The notes: generated from the sequence alone by a model not told the origin. A stretch of 64,000 nt of DNA from Euryodendron excelsum (GCA_033060915.1 CM065377.1:56816683-56880682); one strand, 5' to 3'. Positions 24,225 to 35,118 are shown, counted from the first letter of the stretch. Translations and numbers: made by a program.

Positions 24225-24345
24225 GCTAGTGTATGAGTGTATGGGAGAGTGTATGAGTGTATGGGAGAGTGTATGAGTGTATAGGAGGCTAGGGTTTGTG
24301 TATAGTGGCTAAGGTTTGGGAAAACCTAGGGAGGCTAGGGTTTTG
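24225..24345 (-). repeat. TACACTCA minisatellite and telobox-like words
   Basis: GTATGAGTGTATGGGAGAGT is repeated in tandem near 24230-24285, followed by AGGGTTT-type words. In LTR sense these are TACACTCATACACTCTC and AACCCTAG, just downstream of the TATA box. Equivalent DNA lies at 49625-49680 and 52160-52260. Confidence 0.7.
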
Positions 24346-24426
24346 GAGGTGCTCGAGCTCTGTATATCGAAATATGAGATTCTTAGGTTAAGTTTGCAGA
24401 CCCCTTTCACGTTGAACGAGGCTCTG

Positions 24427-24434
24427 TATTTATA
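24427..24434 (-). promoter_or_regulatory. LTR TATA box
   Basis: CTATAAATACAGAG on the minus strand, conserved at the equivalent place in the LTRs at 49579 and 52072. It separates a U3 of about 1.5-1.8 kb from an unusually long R-U5 of about 3.5 kb. Confidence 0.7.
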
Positions 24435-24447
24435 GAGAGAAGACGAA

Positions 24448-24511
24448 CCTGGCGCCTGTTGCAGTGGCGCCAGGCCAAATTATACACTGGCGCCACTAGT
24501 AGTGGCGCCAG
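24448..24511. repeat. Two GGCGCC hairpins immediately upstream of the LTR TATA box
   Basis: Two perfect or near-perfect inverted repeats: CCTGGCGCC...GGCGCCAGG (24448-24474) and CTGGCGCCACT...AGTGGCGCCAG (24487-24511), with loops of 3-9 bp. Confidence 0.8.
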
Positions 24512-24859
24512 CCATTTAGGAAACAATTAAGGTCGGCAAGCAATGTATCTTTGACTAGATTTGGGCGCCTGTACTAGTGACTACCATGCAATTTTTAGAC
24601 TGGCTTCACTAGGAGTGACTCCGGAAAGTCCGAGAATGATTTGAAGGAGCCGGGACTGACCCGGAAGGCCGGAAAGAAGTAGGAATACTCAAAATAGTGT
24701 CCTGGAGGTATTTGACTTGAAAAAATGAAGATAAGGTGAGTCGGAAAGGTTGACCGGGCCTTTAGGGGCAAAACGGTCAATCGGACTAGGAAACTGCCGG
24801 GGCGAACCCGGATTGTCCTGGAAAAAGACTTGGGATCTGGAAACATTATTTAGAATGTT

Positions 24860-25235
24860 CCCCGAGGTTGCCGGTTTGATTCCCAGGGCCGGCGTGGTCG
24901 GAAATGGAGACCGGCCCACCAGGGGCAAAACGGTCATTTTGTACCGGGTTTGCCGAAACTGACTCGGAATGGTCCGGAAAGGTAAAGGAAGGTCGAGAAC
25001 ACTATAAAAAGTATTCTCAGGACATTACCGGTTTGATACCCAGAGCCGGTGTGGTCGAAGAAGGAGACCGGCCCTCTAGGGGCAAAACGGTCATTTTGTA
25101 CCGGGTTGGCCGGAACTAACTCGGAATGGTCCGGAAAGGTAAAGGAAGGTCGAGAACACTATAAAAAGTATTCTTGGGACATTACCGGTTTGATACCCAG
25201 AGCCGGTGTGGTTCCTGGGGTATCCGGATGCCTAG
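24860..25235. repeat. 157-bp tandem repeats in the LTR
   Basis: The AGGGGCAAAACGGTCATTTT word recurs at 24921 and 25078, a spacing of 157 bp, with the intervening CCGGTTTGATACCCAGAGCC word also duplicated. The solo LTR at 51275-51620 has the same period. Confidence 0.8.
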
Positions 25236-25339
25236 GGGCAAAATGGTCATCTTGACCGAAAAGTCTCGAAAAAGGTCCTAAGGGTGGTCTGGTCATTTTT
25301 CACCGAAGTGAGCTAACAAACATGGGTATTGACCTAGGT

Positions 25340-25725
25340 TTTGAGTGTTTCCGCCACTCGGATGGGGTTGAGTATTTCCGCTACTCGGACGGGGTTGAGT
25401 ATTTCCGCTACTCTGACGGGGTTGACGATTTGAGAGTATTTCCGCTACTCTACCGGTTCTGTGAGTATTTCCGCTACTCTAACGGTTCTGTGAGTAGTTT
25501 TGCTACTCGGACCGTCTCGAGGAATAAACTGTCTCGAGAGAGGGATTGGAAAGGGGTCTTACCGACTCCGAAGAGACGTGCCTGGGTTTTGAGTGTTTCT
25601 GCCACTCTAACGGTGTGAGTATTTCCGCTACTCTAACGGTTTTGTGAGTGTTTCCGCCACCCTAACGGTTTTGTGAGTGTTTCCGCCACTCCGACGGTTT
25701 TGTGAGTAGTTTTGCTACTCGGACC
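25340..25725. repeat. Tandem GAGTATTTCCGCTACTC repeats (about 25-30 bp) in the LTR
   Basis: More than ten units of GTGAGTATTTCCGCTACTCT with an ACGGTT or ACGGGGTT linker. Equivalent array in opposite orientation at 50500-51125. Confidence 0.85.
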
Positions 25726-25960
25726 GTCTCGAGGAATAAACTGTCTCGAGAGAGGGATTGAAATTGGAATAAGAAAGGACAATGCCCCTAAGGGCATTTT
25801 GGTCATTTTGCCTCTATTTGGGCCTGACAGGCCCGCGAAGCGATGGAAAGACGGAATTTGGACTAGAGGATTGGTTTCGATTGGAATATGTCCATAATGA
25901 CTTGAAAACAAGTCTGGAGGGAGTGTAGACTGCCGAGCGGTCAAAAATGGGGTGTTTACA

Positions 25961-25976
25961 GCTGCTCCTCTTTTTC
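25961..25976 (-). other. Polypurine tract of the minus-strand element
   Basis: Immediately before the LTR start, the minus strand reads GAAAAAGAGGAGCAGC, the purine run used to prime plus-strand DNA synthesis. Confidence 0.6.
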
Positions 25977-26161
25977 TGTCTTTGCTTGTCAAAGACAGAA
26001 AACGATAAGAGTAAGAGTCACATGTTGACCGCGAGGCAGTCGGAGGGACGGACATTGAAAACCTTTCGACAACGGGGGTCGAAAACGGATAACGGGCCAA
26101 AAAGGCCTTCAAAAACAAGTTTTGGCGGGAAAAAGGGCAAAACTGCCTAGAATTTATAACT

Positions 26162-26223
26162 GGTGCCACTAGTAGTGGCGCCTTTGGTAGAAATGAACTG
26201 GCGCCTCTGCTAGTGGCGCCAGG
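26162..26223 (+). promoter_or_regulatory. GGCGCC hairpins upstream of the antisense gene
   Basis: GGTGCCACTAGTAGTGGCGCC (26162-26182) and CTGGCGCCTCTGCTAGTGGCGCCAGG (26199-26223, written here as a paired structure) are the same hairpin type that precedes the LTR TATA box. Here they lie upstream of the first, non-coding exon of the plus-strand gene (donor at 26425). I see no clear TATA box. A promoter role is inferred from position and from sharing with the LTR. Confidence 0.45.
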
Positions 26224-26424
26224 TTTGAAGTTAAAACCAGAAAATTTCTGGTTCGAACACCCACGGGATTTGAAGAGTTCTTTGCAAATTTGTGAGGCAT
26301 TGCGAGGAATCCGTCTTGGACATTGAAGGAGCACTCCTTGGAGACCACGGGTGATTGCCGGAGGGAGTCCACGTCGCCGGAAAAGTCGCCGGAAGTGAAG
26401 ATTTCGCCGGAGAACTTCCAAAAG

Positions 26425-27304
26425 GTGAGTTTTCAAATTTTGTTGATTTTGATGTGTAGAACATCGTTTGAATCATGTGAATAGTAGAAATTGATGTTTT
26501 GATATGTTTTGAACCCTTTGGTGACGTTGTTTTTGCAATTTGATGGTTGTTTGATTGAATTTGAGTGATTATATGTAAATGTGTGAAGGGGGTTTTCTGC
26601 AAGAATAGGAAATTTGTTCCTATAAGCATGGGTACTGGGTTTTCTGGCTATGTTTTTGTGCAACGTGCCTTAGAAAAATGTGTTTGACAACCGTATGAAG
26701 TTTCGTGATTTTTTGAAAACTCGGTGAATTGTTGATTTTTTGAAAAATAGAAAAATATTTAGAAAATTAGAAAAAATTAGGAAATTCAAGAAATTGATGA
26801 AATCTTTAAAGTTTGAAATTTGGAAAAATGTAGGAATATTTTGAAAACATTTGTGGTGATTTTGAAAAATTTTGGAATCCTTTTGAAAACCATTGATTTA
26901 TTTGAAAAATAAAACATGAGTTTTGCAAATTTTTGGAAAATTGAAAAGTGTGCACGGGTGCCATTGTTATGTGATTGTGGCATTGGAAGGTGCATATTTT
27001 GTGTTTTGTGTTGATGTCATGGGCGTTGTAGGGGCCACTTTTAAACGGGACTCTGCCGAAATTTTTAGAAATTATGAAAAGAGTTGGTTAAAATTTTAGA
27101 AATAAAATCTTTTTGAAGGGAAAAGGCAGAGAACCCTTGAGACGTGATTTGGAGTTGGAAAATCAGGATGTGTGGAAATTTTATTTTTGATTTGTTATTT
27201 GAAAATCGTTTATTTGTTTTGTATTATTTGTTCGTTTTATTTTACTGTTATTTAAACTGCATGGATGTTATATTAACATCACTTACCTTGGCTTACCTTT
27301 TCAG
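26425..27304 (+). other. Intron in the 5' UTR of the antisense gene
   Basis: Donor AAAG|GTGAGT at 26424/26425 and acceptor CTTACCTTTTCAG|G at 27304/27305, one base before the ATG at 27306. The acceptor has a good polypyrimidine tract. The interior is T-rich and non-coding, as expected of a plant intron. Confidence 0.65.
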
Positions 27305-27305
27305 G

Positions 27306-29151
27306 ATGGCAGACGCAGGTGATGACGGTTCTAAGAGGAGACGCCGTTCGGGGAAGGCGGTCCGGACCGATTCTGCTGGCGGTTCTAGTCGATCCAGAGG
27401 TAGTCGACGATCCACCGGACGATTCTCATCCAGCCAGAGCGGGCAGGGGAGTAGACTACCTGTCGACCCTTTTCCTCTAGTTGAGCAGGCTTTTGCTGAG
27501 GAGGTTGACGCCGAGGAGGAGGTACCGGGCCTTGGGGACCAGGTGACCGGCTATGGGAGAGCTTCTTCCAGGCATAGGCAGATAGATGCTGACTTGGGAG
27601 ATTTGCAGATACCAGATGTCCCACCTCTCGGGGATCTGGCCTACCACCCTAGTGTATATTCCAGACAGCATTTGCCACCTCCGCGGGTACATACAGCTTT
27701 TCGAGGGGCTGTTCATCAGGTCTTTGTGACCATGCAGCAGGCTGCCCCATCATATCGCACCTTCTTGGCAGAGATCGGGTTCGGCGCCTTTATGGGATTA
27801 CAGGCTAACCGCCTGAACCGGCATTTGGTACTGGCATTGGTTGAGCGGTGGTTCGGGGAGACTGGGACCTTCCATTTCGTCGGCTTCGAGTTAGGCCCTA
27901 CTCCTTTAGATTGGGTGATTATTATAGGACTCTCTTTTGTCGGCCGGCGGATCACCCTGCACCCGGTCAGCAGGGACGAGGCCTGTTTGCTGTTGGACTT
28001 GCCCCAGCCTGAGCGTTCTGCATTCCCAGTCTCTTGGATTAGTCAGGGTGAGCGTACTTTTGCTACCGAGCCATTGCCTACTCGACGGGACATCATGAGA
28101 CGGCGACTTGTGTTGTACATCATCTTTAGCTGCTTCTGCAACAACAACAAGTCACTCGTGCCGTGCCGTCTGGTGAGTATAGTAGCCGATCTGGGAGCTT
28201 TGTCCGAGTTGGACTGGGGGTCCTTTTCTTTTGGCTGCTTTCTTCGATCGATGCGGGTTCGGACTTCTTCTCGCTGGGGCAGCATGACTAGCTTTTGGCC
28301 TTTCCTTGTCTGGTGGAGTTACGAGTACCTGCCAGTGCGTCGCCCCGCAGTTGTTGATGATGATCTCTATCCTCGCGCTTTGAGGTGGGCTCGTGACCGG
28401 GTAGCCCAGCGATCGGAGATTACTGACTTCGTGACGCTCCGGGCTAACCTGGAGTTGATTGAGGCGAGGGATGTGACCTGGCGGCCCTTCATTGGATTAG
28501 TCCATTACTAGATAGTCCGGTACCTGGTCCCGTTATCCTTGTCGAGAGCTGCTTTTCTCAGTGATGACACCTGGGAGTCCTATCTTGGAGAGCGGCATTA
28601 GAGGCAATTTCACGAGGAGTTTCGATCAGCAGGGGCTCCGCCAGAGTACATGTTTGGAGCCCTGGTGGCCGGAGTACCCATCCCCTACCAGGAGCGCTAG
28701 CCAGGTGCCGAGTTCTTGCTTCCTTCGGATACGGATTACGTTGCGCACTTTGGAGCCCATTCGGTTGGTGCCTTCACTCGGTTTGAGGTAGTAGTCGGCG
28801 GGTACGCTGTTGGGCAGGAGGTGGTTGACTTGTGGCGCCGGGCTGGAGGATATATGCCCCAGGCCGAGTTTACTACTGTGAGAGACCAGAGAGATCGGTA
28901 CCAGATGGAGCGGGACCAGTACCAGGTCGAGGTAGCTTCCCTGACGGCTCGGTTATCACAGATGGGCGGTGGGGGGGTATGTTATTCTCTCTCTGCTTCT
29001 TCTTGCTCTGCTGTTGCTTAGTTCCTTTTGTATGCAGCTGATTTCGGCCCTGTCTTCCCTACAAGATGGTGGTGCTTCGAGTAGTTATCCTCCTCCTCCG
29101 ATGCCGGGTTTCGGGGATTTTGATCCAGATGATATTGATTTTGATCTGTGA
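27306..29151 (+). pseudogene. Antisense gene of the retroelement: plant-mobile-domain-like protein (three stops)
   Basis: Coding exons 27306-28976 and 29038-29151, separated by a 61-bp GT-AG intron (GTATGT...TATGCAG), phase 0. The protein starts MADAGDDGSKRRRRSGK, a basic Ser/Arg-rich segment that could be a nuclear signal. The central domain has GPTPLDWVIIIGLSF, TRRDIMRRRLVL, WWSYEYLPVRRP and PRALRW, in the style of the plant mobile domain (PF10536). A predicted helical part (DQRDRYQMERDQYQVE) and a Pro-rich, acidic tail (YPPPPMPGFGDFDPDDIDFDL) follow. It lies opposite to gag between the spacer and the 3' LTR, as described for antisense ORFs in Tat/Ogre elements. In-frame TAG codons at 28509, 28599 and 28698 interrupt this copy; the frame stays readable after them. 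The start was chosen by the splice acceptor just before it. Confidence 0.75.
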
Positions 29152-31097
29152 TGCATGAGACTTTGATCTTCTTTTGCCCCTTGTCCCTGAGATGTACTGA
29201 TGTTAGACAGTTTTATTTTGCATAGTTTTGTATAAGGATGGATGTTTATGGTACTTAGATGCATAGATAGACAGATATATATGATCAGAGGCATGTGATA
29301 TTTATTCCATGAGTTGATGCTGATGACTTCTATTCCTACAGGGAGTTATATCCTATATGTGCAAAGCTCATGCTGATTTTTTTTTTATTTTTTTATTTTT
29401 AAAACATATGCACAGGTTAGAAATATGTTAATAGAATGACACAAGGTGCTATTAGACTTGTAGCCTTGGGAATGGTAACTCTCTCCTCTTCGGGGGTTTA
29501 GCCTCTCTTCTAGCTCAACCTTACCTCGATGGGATGATACCATTTGTACTTTACTCAACCTCTTGATCGCCCCCAACTCTTTTGTCTTAGGGTTAGTGTA
29601 TAGGGTTATTGGGCTCTCGACTCTCGACTCTCGGGGCCTTAGCAACAACTTACCTGACCTTTGGCAGAGTGATAAGTGGCCAGTCATTTCAATCTGAGAA
29701 GGCTTTGTTTAGGACCGTAATGTAGGCTAGGTTATGGGGTTTTAGAAACAACGGGATATGTAGGCTCAAATTCAATGTTGTTTTCAGAAGGGTTTAGATC
29801 CAAACTGTCCTTAACCGTTTTTCAGTAGGATTAGCATTTTTTATTTTTATTTTTATTTTTTATTTTTTATTTTTTATTTTATAAAGCTTTGACAGCGTAT
29901 CTAACTCATTTAGATCAAGTAATCTATTTTCAATCAGAGTGGACTTCAATAGGGTTTTCATGTAGGTCATGGTTTCAGGGTTTTACAAGAAAAGGTAAAG
30001 GTTCAAACATGTTGTACCTACTGGGTTTCCTTGTAACCTAGGATCACCTTTAAATTTCCTTCTCGCTTTTGGCCATATATTTCTCAGGGTAAAAATAATC
30101 TCGTTCTTTCATCCTTTCCATGTACTTCTTGAGATAAACATGACTTTCTTTCCTGTGCCCTTGAAGTTAACTCAATCACGATTTTCTTTAGGCTTCTTTT
30201 TTTTTTTTTTAGAATCATGATTTTTTTTTGGCCTCTTGCCCCTTGGCAACTCCTTTCTTTTGCTTTTCCTTTCTATTTCTTTTCTTTTCTTTTATGAAAC
30301 GAAACAATTCTTTAACCCTTTCCCCTTAAATCTTTTCCTTGGAAGTTCAATATACCCAGTGTGGGCGGTGATCCCTAGGTTGGGGTTTTGTTAAGAAAGG
30401 ATAAGTGGCTCAACGGGTTTGGCAAGGGGTTGCTTTTGACTGTATGGGAAATGAAATGAGGGCCTCTCTTCACTTTGAATTAAATTGCTTGATCCATAGA
30501 GTTTTCAACACTATCCTAGCATGATAGAGGTGGACACCACTCCTAGAATTCTCAGCTAATGTCTGCCCCAGTGTGGGGAGGACAGTTTGGATCAGGGTTA
30601 ATCAAAGAAAATTTTCGTTTTTCGCGAGGCACTAGGGGTTAAGCAAAGGGAATATGAGCACATTTGTTCATTTATTTAGTTATTTATTCTTTATATGTGG
30701 GGGAATGAAAGATGACTCCTCTTCCTCTTGACAAACTGGCCACACATCGCTTAGCCTCAAAGTCTTGCAAGTGCTGCCTTTGGGTAGTATTCTCATTCAT
30801 CCTTATTCTCTTTCTCTGTGGAAGGCTGCTCATTTGGTAAGTGGTTAACTCATGCTATCATCTCTTCAAGTTGGATCATTCCATGAGACAAACCATGCCC
30901 CTTGCGTAGAAAGTAGTTACTATTTCCAGGGAGGACAAGTAATGGAATAAAAGACTGTCATTTGATTAGGTTTACGGAAAGCATCAAGTTCTTAATAAGA
31001 AAATGTAGACATTAGTTTAAAAACAAGAAGTAAAAGGGATAGAAAGAAAGTGGGTGAAAACACCCCTCTCTTGTATGCTTGTGCAAAGAACCCCTTT
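29152..31097 (-). other. Conserved non-coding spacer in place of pol
   Basis: About 1.95 kb between the end of gag (31098) and the 3' end of the antisense gene. It contains no protease, RT, RNase H or integrase motifs. Words are shared with the spacer of the second copy (60549-62480) in the expected orientation, for example GTGGGGAGGACAGT near 30574 against ACTGTCCTCCCCACACT near 61064. It has an oligo-T and TTTTTATTTT microsatellite at 29838-29882. Confidence 0.7.
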
Positions 31098-33165
31098 TTA
31101 GTACGGCCTTGGGACAATTCCCACGTCTTTGATGCTCCATTTGCGACCCGGATCTTCTGCCAAGGCGAGACAGGCAAGGGTTTCCCCTAGAGCTCCATAG
31201 ATGTTGACATTTTTGATGCGGTTGTCAGCCTCCTTCTTGTTTTGTGTAGCGGGTTCTTCTGTAAACAGGGTGTCCAGCTCACCCCCTTCTAATTCGAATG
31301 GCTCTGCTTGTGCTCTTGGCTTCTCTATCCTCCAGCTCATTTCTTCATAGTTGTACTCATTTGTGGGCCAATGACTCTCTAGCAAATGACGTTCGGCCGC
31401 GGCATATTTCGGATGCAGAAACTCAACACCCCATCCATCAGCAACCATGTTTTCAGTAGTCTCATCTCCCAGGAACATTGGCTCCTCAATGGGCCAGTCG
31501 GAAGCATCAGGCACTTCATCGGGGTTATGGAGATATATTAGGCATAATGGGAGATCCTCCTCCTAGTCATCTTCTTCCTCAGTCTCCCAATCGTCCTCGT
31601 AGTCTTCGGCTTCGGGCTCGTCAACCACTCCCTCGCCCTCCATCTCTACTAGTATCATATCGATGGTGTGATCTGGCAGAGGGTTAGCAGTCACATTGGG
31701 AGTGGGAGCAGGTTTTATCGGCTGCAAATCGATGGTCTTATTGTCGATCAGGTCTTGGATCTTGTGCTTAAGAGCAAAGCAGCTTTCGGTGTCATGTCCC
31801 TAGCCACCTGAATGATATTCACATGTCAGAGCGGCATTAAAGGTTGGGGGCAGAGGGCTTGGCAACAGGCGAGCAGGGATGGGCTTCAGGATATTGTTCT
31901 TTAGAAGGCTATGGTAGGCCTCGGTTTGGGTGCAGGCTAAGGCATCGAAGGTGCGGATACATCGAGCAGGTCTATTGAAGTTGGGTCGTGCCCCAGCGGG
32001 ACCATAGTGTGGGGTTGGAGCAGGCATGGTCAAGGTGGGCAAGGACAGTACTGGGGGTGATTGTAGCGGAGGTCGGTATTGAGGTGGTTGGCTAGGCAGA
32101 ATAGTAGACACTTCGCTTTCCTTCCTGATTGTGCCCCTTGTAGTAGCCACCTTCTTGGCTATGTTGGCAGTATTTTCTCCGGTCTTGGCATAGGGATCTG
32201 TGATTCTTCCTGTCTTGAGGCCGTTTTCTATCATTTCCCCTTGCATGATGAGTTCGGAGAAGCTTTTTCCCACGCTTGTGCAGAGTTTCTCATAGAATAT
32301 GCCTTGAAAAGTATGTATAAATAGTTGTACATACTCCTTTTCTTCCAATGGGGGATTAACTTGTGCAGCGGCCTCCCTCCATCTTAGGGCGTATGCTTTA
32401 AAATTCTCTTTCTCACCCTTGCTCATCGTCATCAAGGACCAGCGATCGGAAGTGAGATCGATGTTGTGACGGTATTGGGCTTTGAATGCATTGACTAACT
32501 CCATCCAGGTTGTGATCTTCCTTAAGTCCAGTCGAGCGAACCATTATAGAGCTGACCTGGTGAAGCTGTGTTGGAATAACTGCATAAGGAGCTTCGGGTC
32601 GTGGCCATGTCCACTCAGTGCTCCAGCATATAGACGAAGATGAGCAACAGGGTTACCGGTACCGTCGTACTTCTGGAAGTCAGGCATTTTAAACTTAGCA
32701 GGCCTCGGGTGGTCAGAGAAGAAACATAGCTCATCATAGGAGGTGAATCCGTAAACATCATGGCCATGGAGACTTCGCAACGAATCCTCTAACCCTTGGA
32801 TTTTCAGACTGAGAGGGTCTAGAGGGGCCTTCTTCGTAACCGATGAAAGCAATATGGTCTCCTCTTCTTCAGTATTGACCCTTTTGGCGTCTTCTTTGGT
32901 TTTCCCAGCATTGTCAGACTGAAGCAGGATCCTCGGATCAACGGGTTCAAGGTCTTTAGAAGAAGTCGTTGATGATGACGGGACTGCCGTAGCATCTTTC
33001 ATGGCCAGAGTTTGAGCATCTCATCCATCTTAGCCCTCATTTCATTAACTTCCTCTCGAGAGACTTGAGAGGATTCTTCAAGGTTAGCAGCCATCAGTGA
33101 TGCTTTGTGCCGAGTGATAATAGGATCCCTAGGTGGATGTTGCACTTTCTTGGGAGCAATGTTGA
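31098..33165 (-). pseudogene. gag: Tat/Ogre-like gag, degenerate
   Basis: One minus-strand frame spans 33002-31098 (about 635 codons) with three internal stops: TAA at 32544-32546, TAG at 31800-31802 and TAG at 31563-31565. Just upstream, another frame holds the N-terminal part (PRDPIITRHKASLMAANLEE, about 33165-33005), so a frameshift lies near 33000. The Retrotrans_gag capsid domain runs from the LSW-like site before the first stop through YALRWREAAAQVNPPL. The zinc knuckle is CEYHSGG*GHDTESC followed by KHKIQDLID, with the stop inside the knuckle where the other copy has Gln. The frame ends GIVPRPY. Ancestral role: particle protein that packages element RNA. Confidence 0.8.
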
Positions 33166-34610
33166 CTCAATGTAAGGTGACTTCTGTAAAAAAAAGAAAA
33201 AGACAAAAACACAAGTCACAAGTTAGTTTTTGGTTTTTAGAGAATTTTATGCAATGCATGTCCTAGGGTTGCCCCTGCTTGAGAGGGAGACTAAACATGA
33301 TGTATTGGCTCACTTTTGGGGATAGGGGATTTGCCCCTGTATGCAGATACCTTACCGTTAGGTAGGAACCTTCACTCATTCATGCATTCATTCATAAAAA
33401 TAAAGAAGTACATTAAATTTTAGATTTGAAATACAAAAGAATTGAAATACATATTAATAGGGGGAGGGGGAACATTTTCCTTTGGACTTCTACCTATCTA
33501 CTTTTACAAAGGGAAACCCTAAACTACTCTTGAGTCTTCGGATTCACCTTCCTTGGATTTGATATTGAGGAGGTCACTGAGAGACCTTGTTGATTGATTG
33601 CCCCTTGTCTTCTTGGCAACCCTATCTCCGTGAGCATAGAGGGATTGGAGCCCCTCTTACGGAATGAATCGAGATGCATGCAATGAGTCCTTAGGGTTAC
33701 GCGGGAACCCTTAGGGTTTGGGTAGGTTTAATGCAAGGGAGAGTGACGTTGGCGTCACTCTCAATGGGTTGATCATATGCATGAGAATGCAGTGACTTGA
33801 GTTACTCGGAACTCTTGTCTAGACATGGAATATTGAATGCATGAACATGAATATGCAAAGAGTATAAAGAGAGAAGGTACAATCAAAGTAAACATGCATG
33901 CATGAACAGTTAGACAGTCATTATAACAGTATAAATACAAGCATTATAACAACAGGTATAAATGAAAGTAAAAGCAGTCGCCCTTTCCTCCGTGATTTTG
34001 AAAACGGTGTTCGTGTCCTAAATTCGGCAGAGGTTCGGCTATGCATGGTGTCTATATGAGTATGAGGTTGAGGGTTGACTAATGCATCCTAAAAAGGCTC
34101 GGTCCCCGGATCTTCAAACCTAGGCCCACTCCCCGAGGTGGTGCCATGATCGGTTGGTGATCCGAGCGGGGGAACCATCAAGAGGCCGTAGGCGAAGAAA
34201 CTGACACAGCATCTTGCCCACAACTAATATACCGTTCCCCCTTTCTAACTAGAAAGGACATATCAGGGTATGCAAATATGCAGAATGCGAGTGCACATGC
34301 AGTGTGTGTGTGATTTTTTAAAAGTGAAGGAAAGGGCCCAACAACTCCCATTCATCCTGTACATCACATTCATGCAAAGCAATCAATAAAATTTAAACAT
34401 AAAGCGCACCTACAAAACAAAGATGCAAGTGTCAGTATGTGGATGACAAACATAATACAAGATAATATGAGTAGATGCATGTTTTTTGAAAACAATTTTG
34501 AAAATTTGGTTTTGAAAATTTGAAGTGAATAGGATTGAACCAAGTTAATTGAAGATTCTACATGGGTAAAGGGTAAAGAGACATGACTAACGGCCTAACC
34601 CTCTAGGAAA
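33166..34610 (-). other. 5' leader with a short ORF remnant
   Basis: Between the primer binding site and gag. It is collinear with 57795-59230 of the second copy. Around 33690-33532 a minus-strand frame reads SLYAHGDRVAKK, then STRSLSDLLNIKSKEG and ends EDSRVV-stop. The same peptide frame is found at 58784-58903, where it includes an ATG. This could be the relic of the extra ORF found upstream of gag in Ogre-type elements. No intact gene is present. Confidence 0.5.
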
Positions 34611-34628
34611 TCCCCAGTGGAGTCGCCA
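34611..34628 (-). other. Primer binding site of the minus-strand element
   Basis: The minus strand reads TGGCGACTCCACTGGGGA two bases after the LTR end. Such sites in Tat/Ogre elements are attributed to an Arg or Asp tRNA 3' end; which tRNA applies is not decided here. Confidence 0.8.
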
Positions 34629-34630
34629 GC

Positions 34631-35118
34631 TGTCGCGCCCAGATTTTTCGCGCCCGAGGAATACTCACCCAAGCGGGAAAAATGCTGTACTCTCTCGTTA
34701 GAACTCACCCTCCTAGAAGAATGAGTGCGACTAGGTTTGAATTGAAAATCGATTTGAATAAAGGGCTTTTGAAAAACATTTGGAGTCGCCACCTAACTTG
34801 ATTAAGGTGCGTTCGGTCACCTAAAAACTAAGCATAATCCGAAGACTACACTTAGGGTTTTGGAAAACGATTTTGGGAAAAACCACCTCAAGAGAGGGTT
34901 TTTAAGAAAAACAGGTTGTTTGGCAACCTTTGGAAAACATTTAGCCCTTTTTAGAAAAATAACTCCTTTTTGGTCTTTGAAAACAGTGATCTAGGTTCGG
35001 AGGCTGGTTACGTGTAGGGAAGACGCACTAAGCTATCACCCTACCATGTCTTTTCGGTACCTACATGTCAATCTACCCTAGATTCACCTATGAGAGTCTT
35101 TAATTAACTATAGTTCAA
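34631..35118 (-). mobile_element. Remnant (488 bp) of the 5' LTR of the minus-strand element
   Basis: Begins TGTCGCGCCCAGATTTTTCG and matches 20886-21374 almost base for base up to TAACTATAGTTCAA. It then switches abruptly at about 35119 to the middle of a plus-strand LTR. About 4.6 kb of this LTR is missing. Confidence 0.85.

Larger units (their letters stand above)
20886..25960 (-). mobile_element. 3' LTR (5.1 kb) of a minus-strand, pol-less Tat-like Ty3/gypsy element
   Basis: On the minus strand it runs from TGTAAACACCCCATTTTTGA (25960 downward) to GGGCGCGACA ending at 20886, about 5075 bp. It contains in transcript order an array of about 30-bp repeats (25720-25350), 157-bp tandem repeats, paired GGCGCC hairpins (24511-24448), a TATA box (24434-24427), TACACTCA minisatellite and telobox-like words (24340-24220), and a long tract almost without G in the sense strand (about 23500-21700). 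The flanking GGGCA (20881-20885) is the left target duplication; the right one was lost by deletion. Confidence 0.85.

Noticed and set aside
26162..26223. Hairpins as a CRISPR-like or tRNA structure
   Set aside because: Eukaryotic nuclear context; no regular spacer pattern and no tRNA consensus. They match LTR promoter hairpins instead.
25633..26436. A 267-aa open frame on the minus strand
   Set aside because: It crosses the polypurine tract and LTR boundary and translates short LTR repeats; no domain is recognisable and it is antisense to the 5' end of the antisense gene.
27144..27305. Upstream in-frame extension of the antisense gene
   Set aside because: The segment is intronic (good branch and acceptor before 27305) and translates to hydrophobic T-rich sequence; the ATG at 27306 is the better start.
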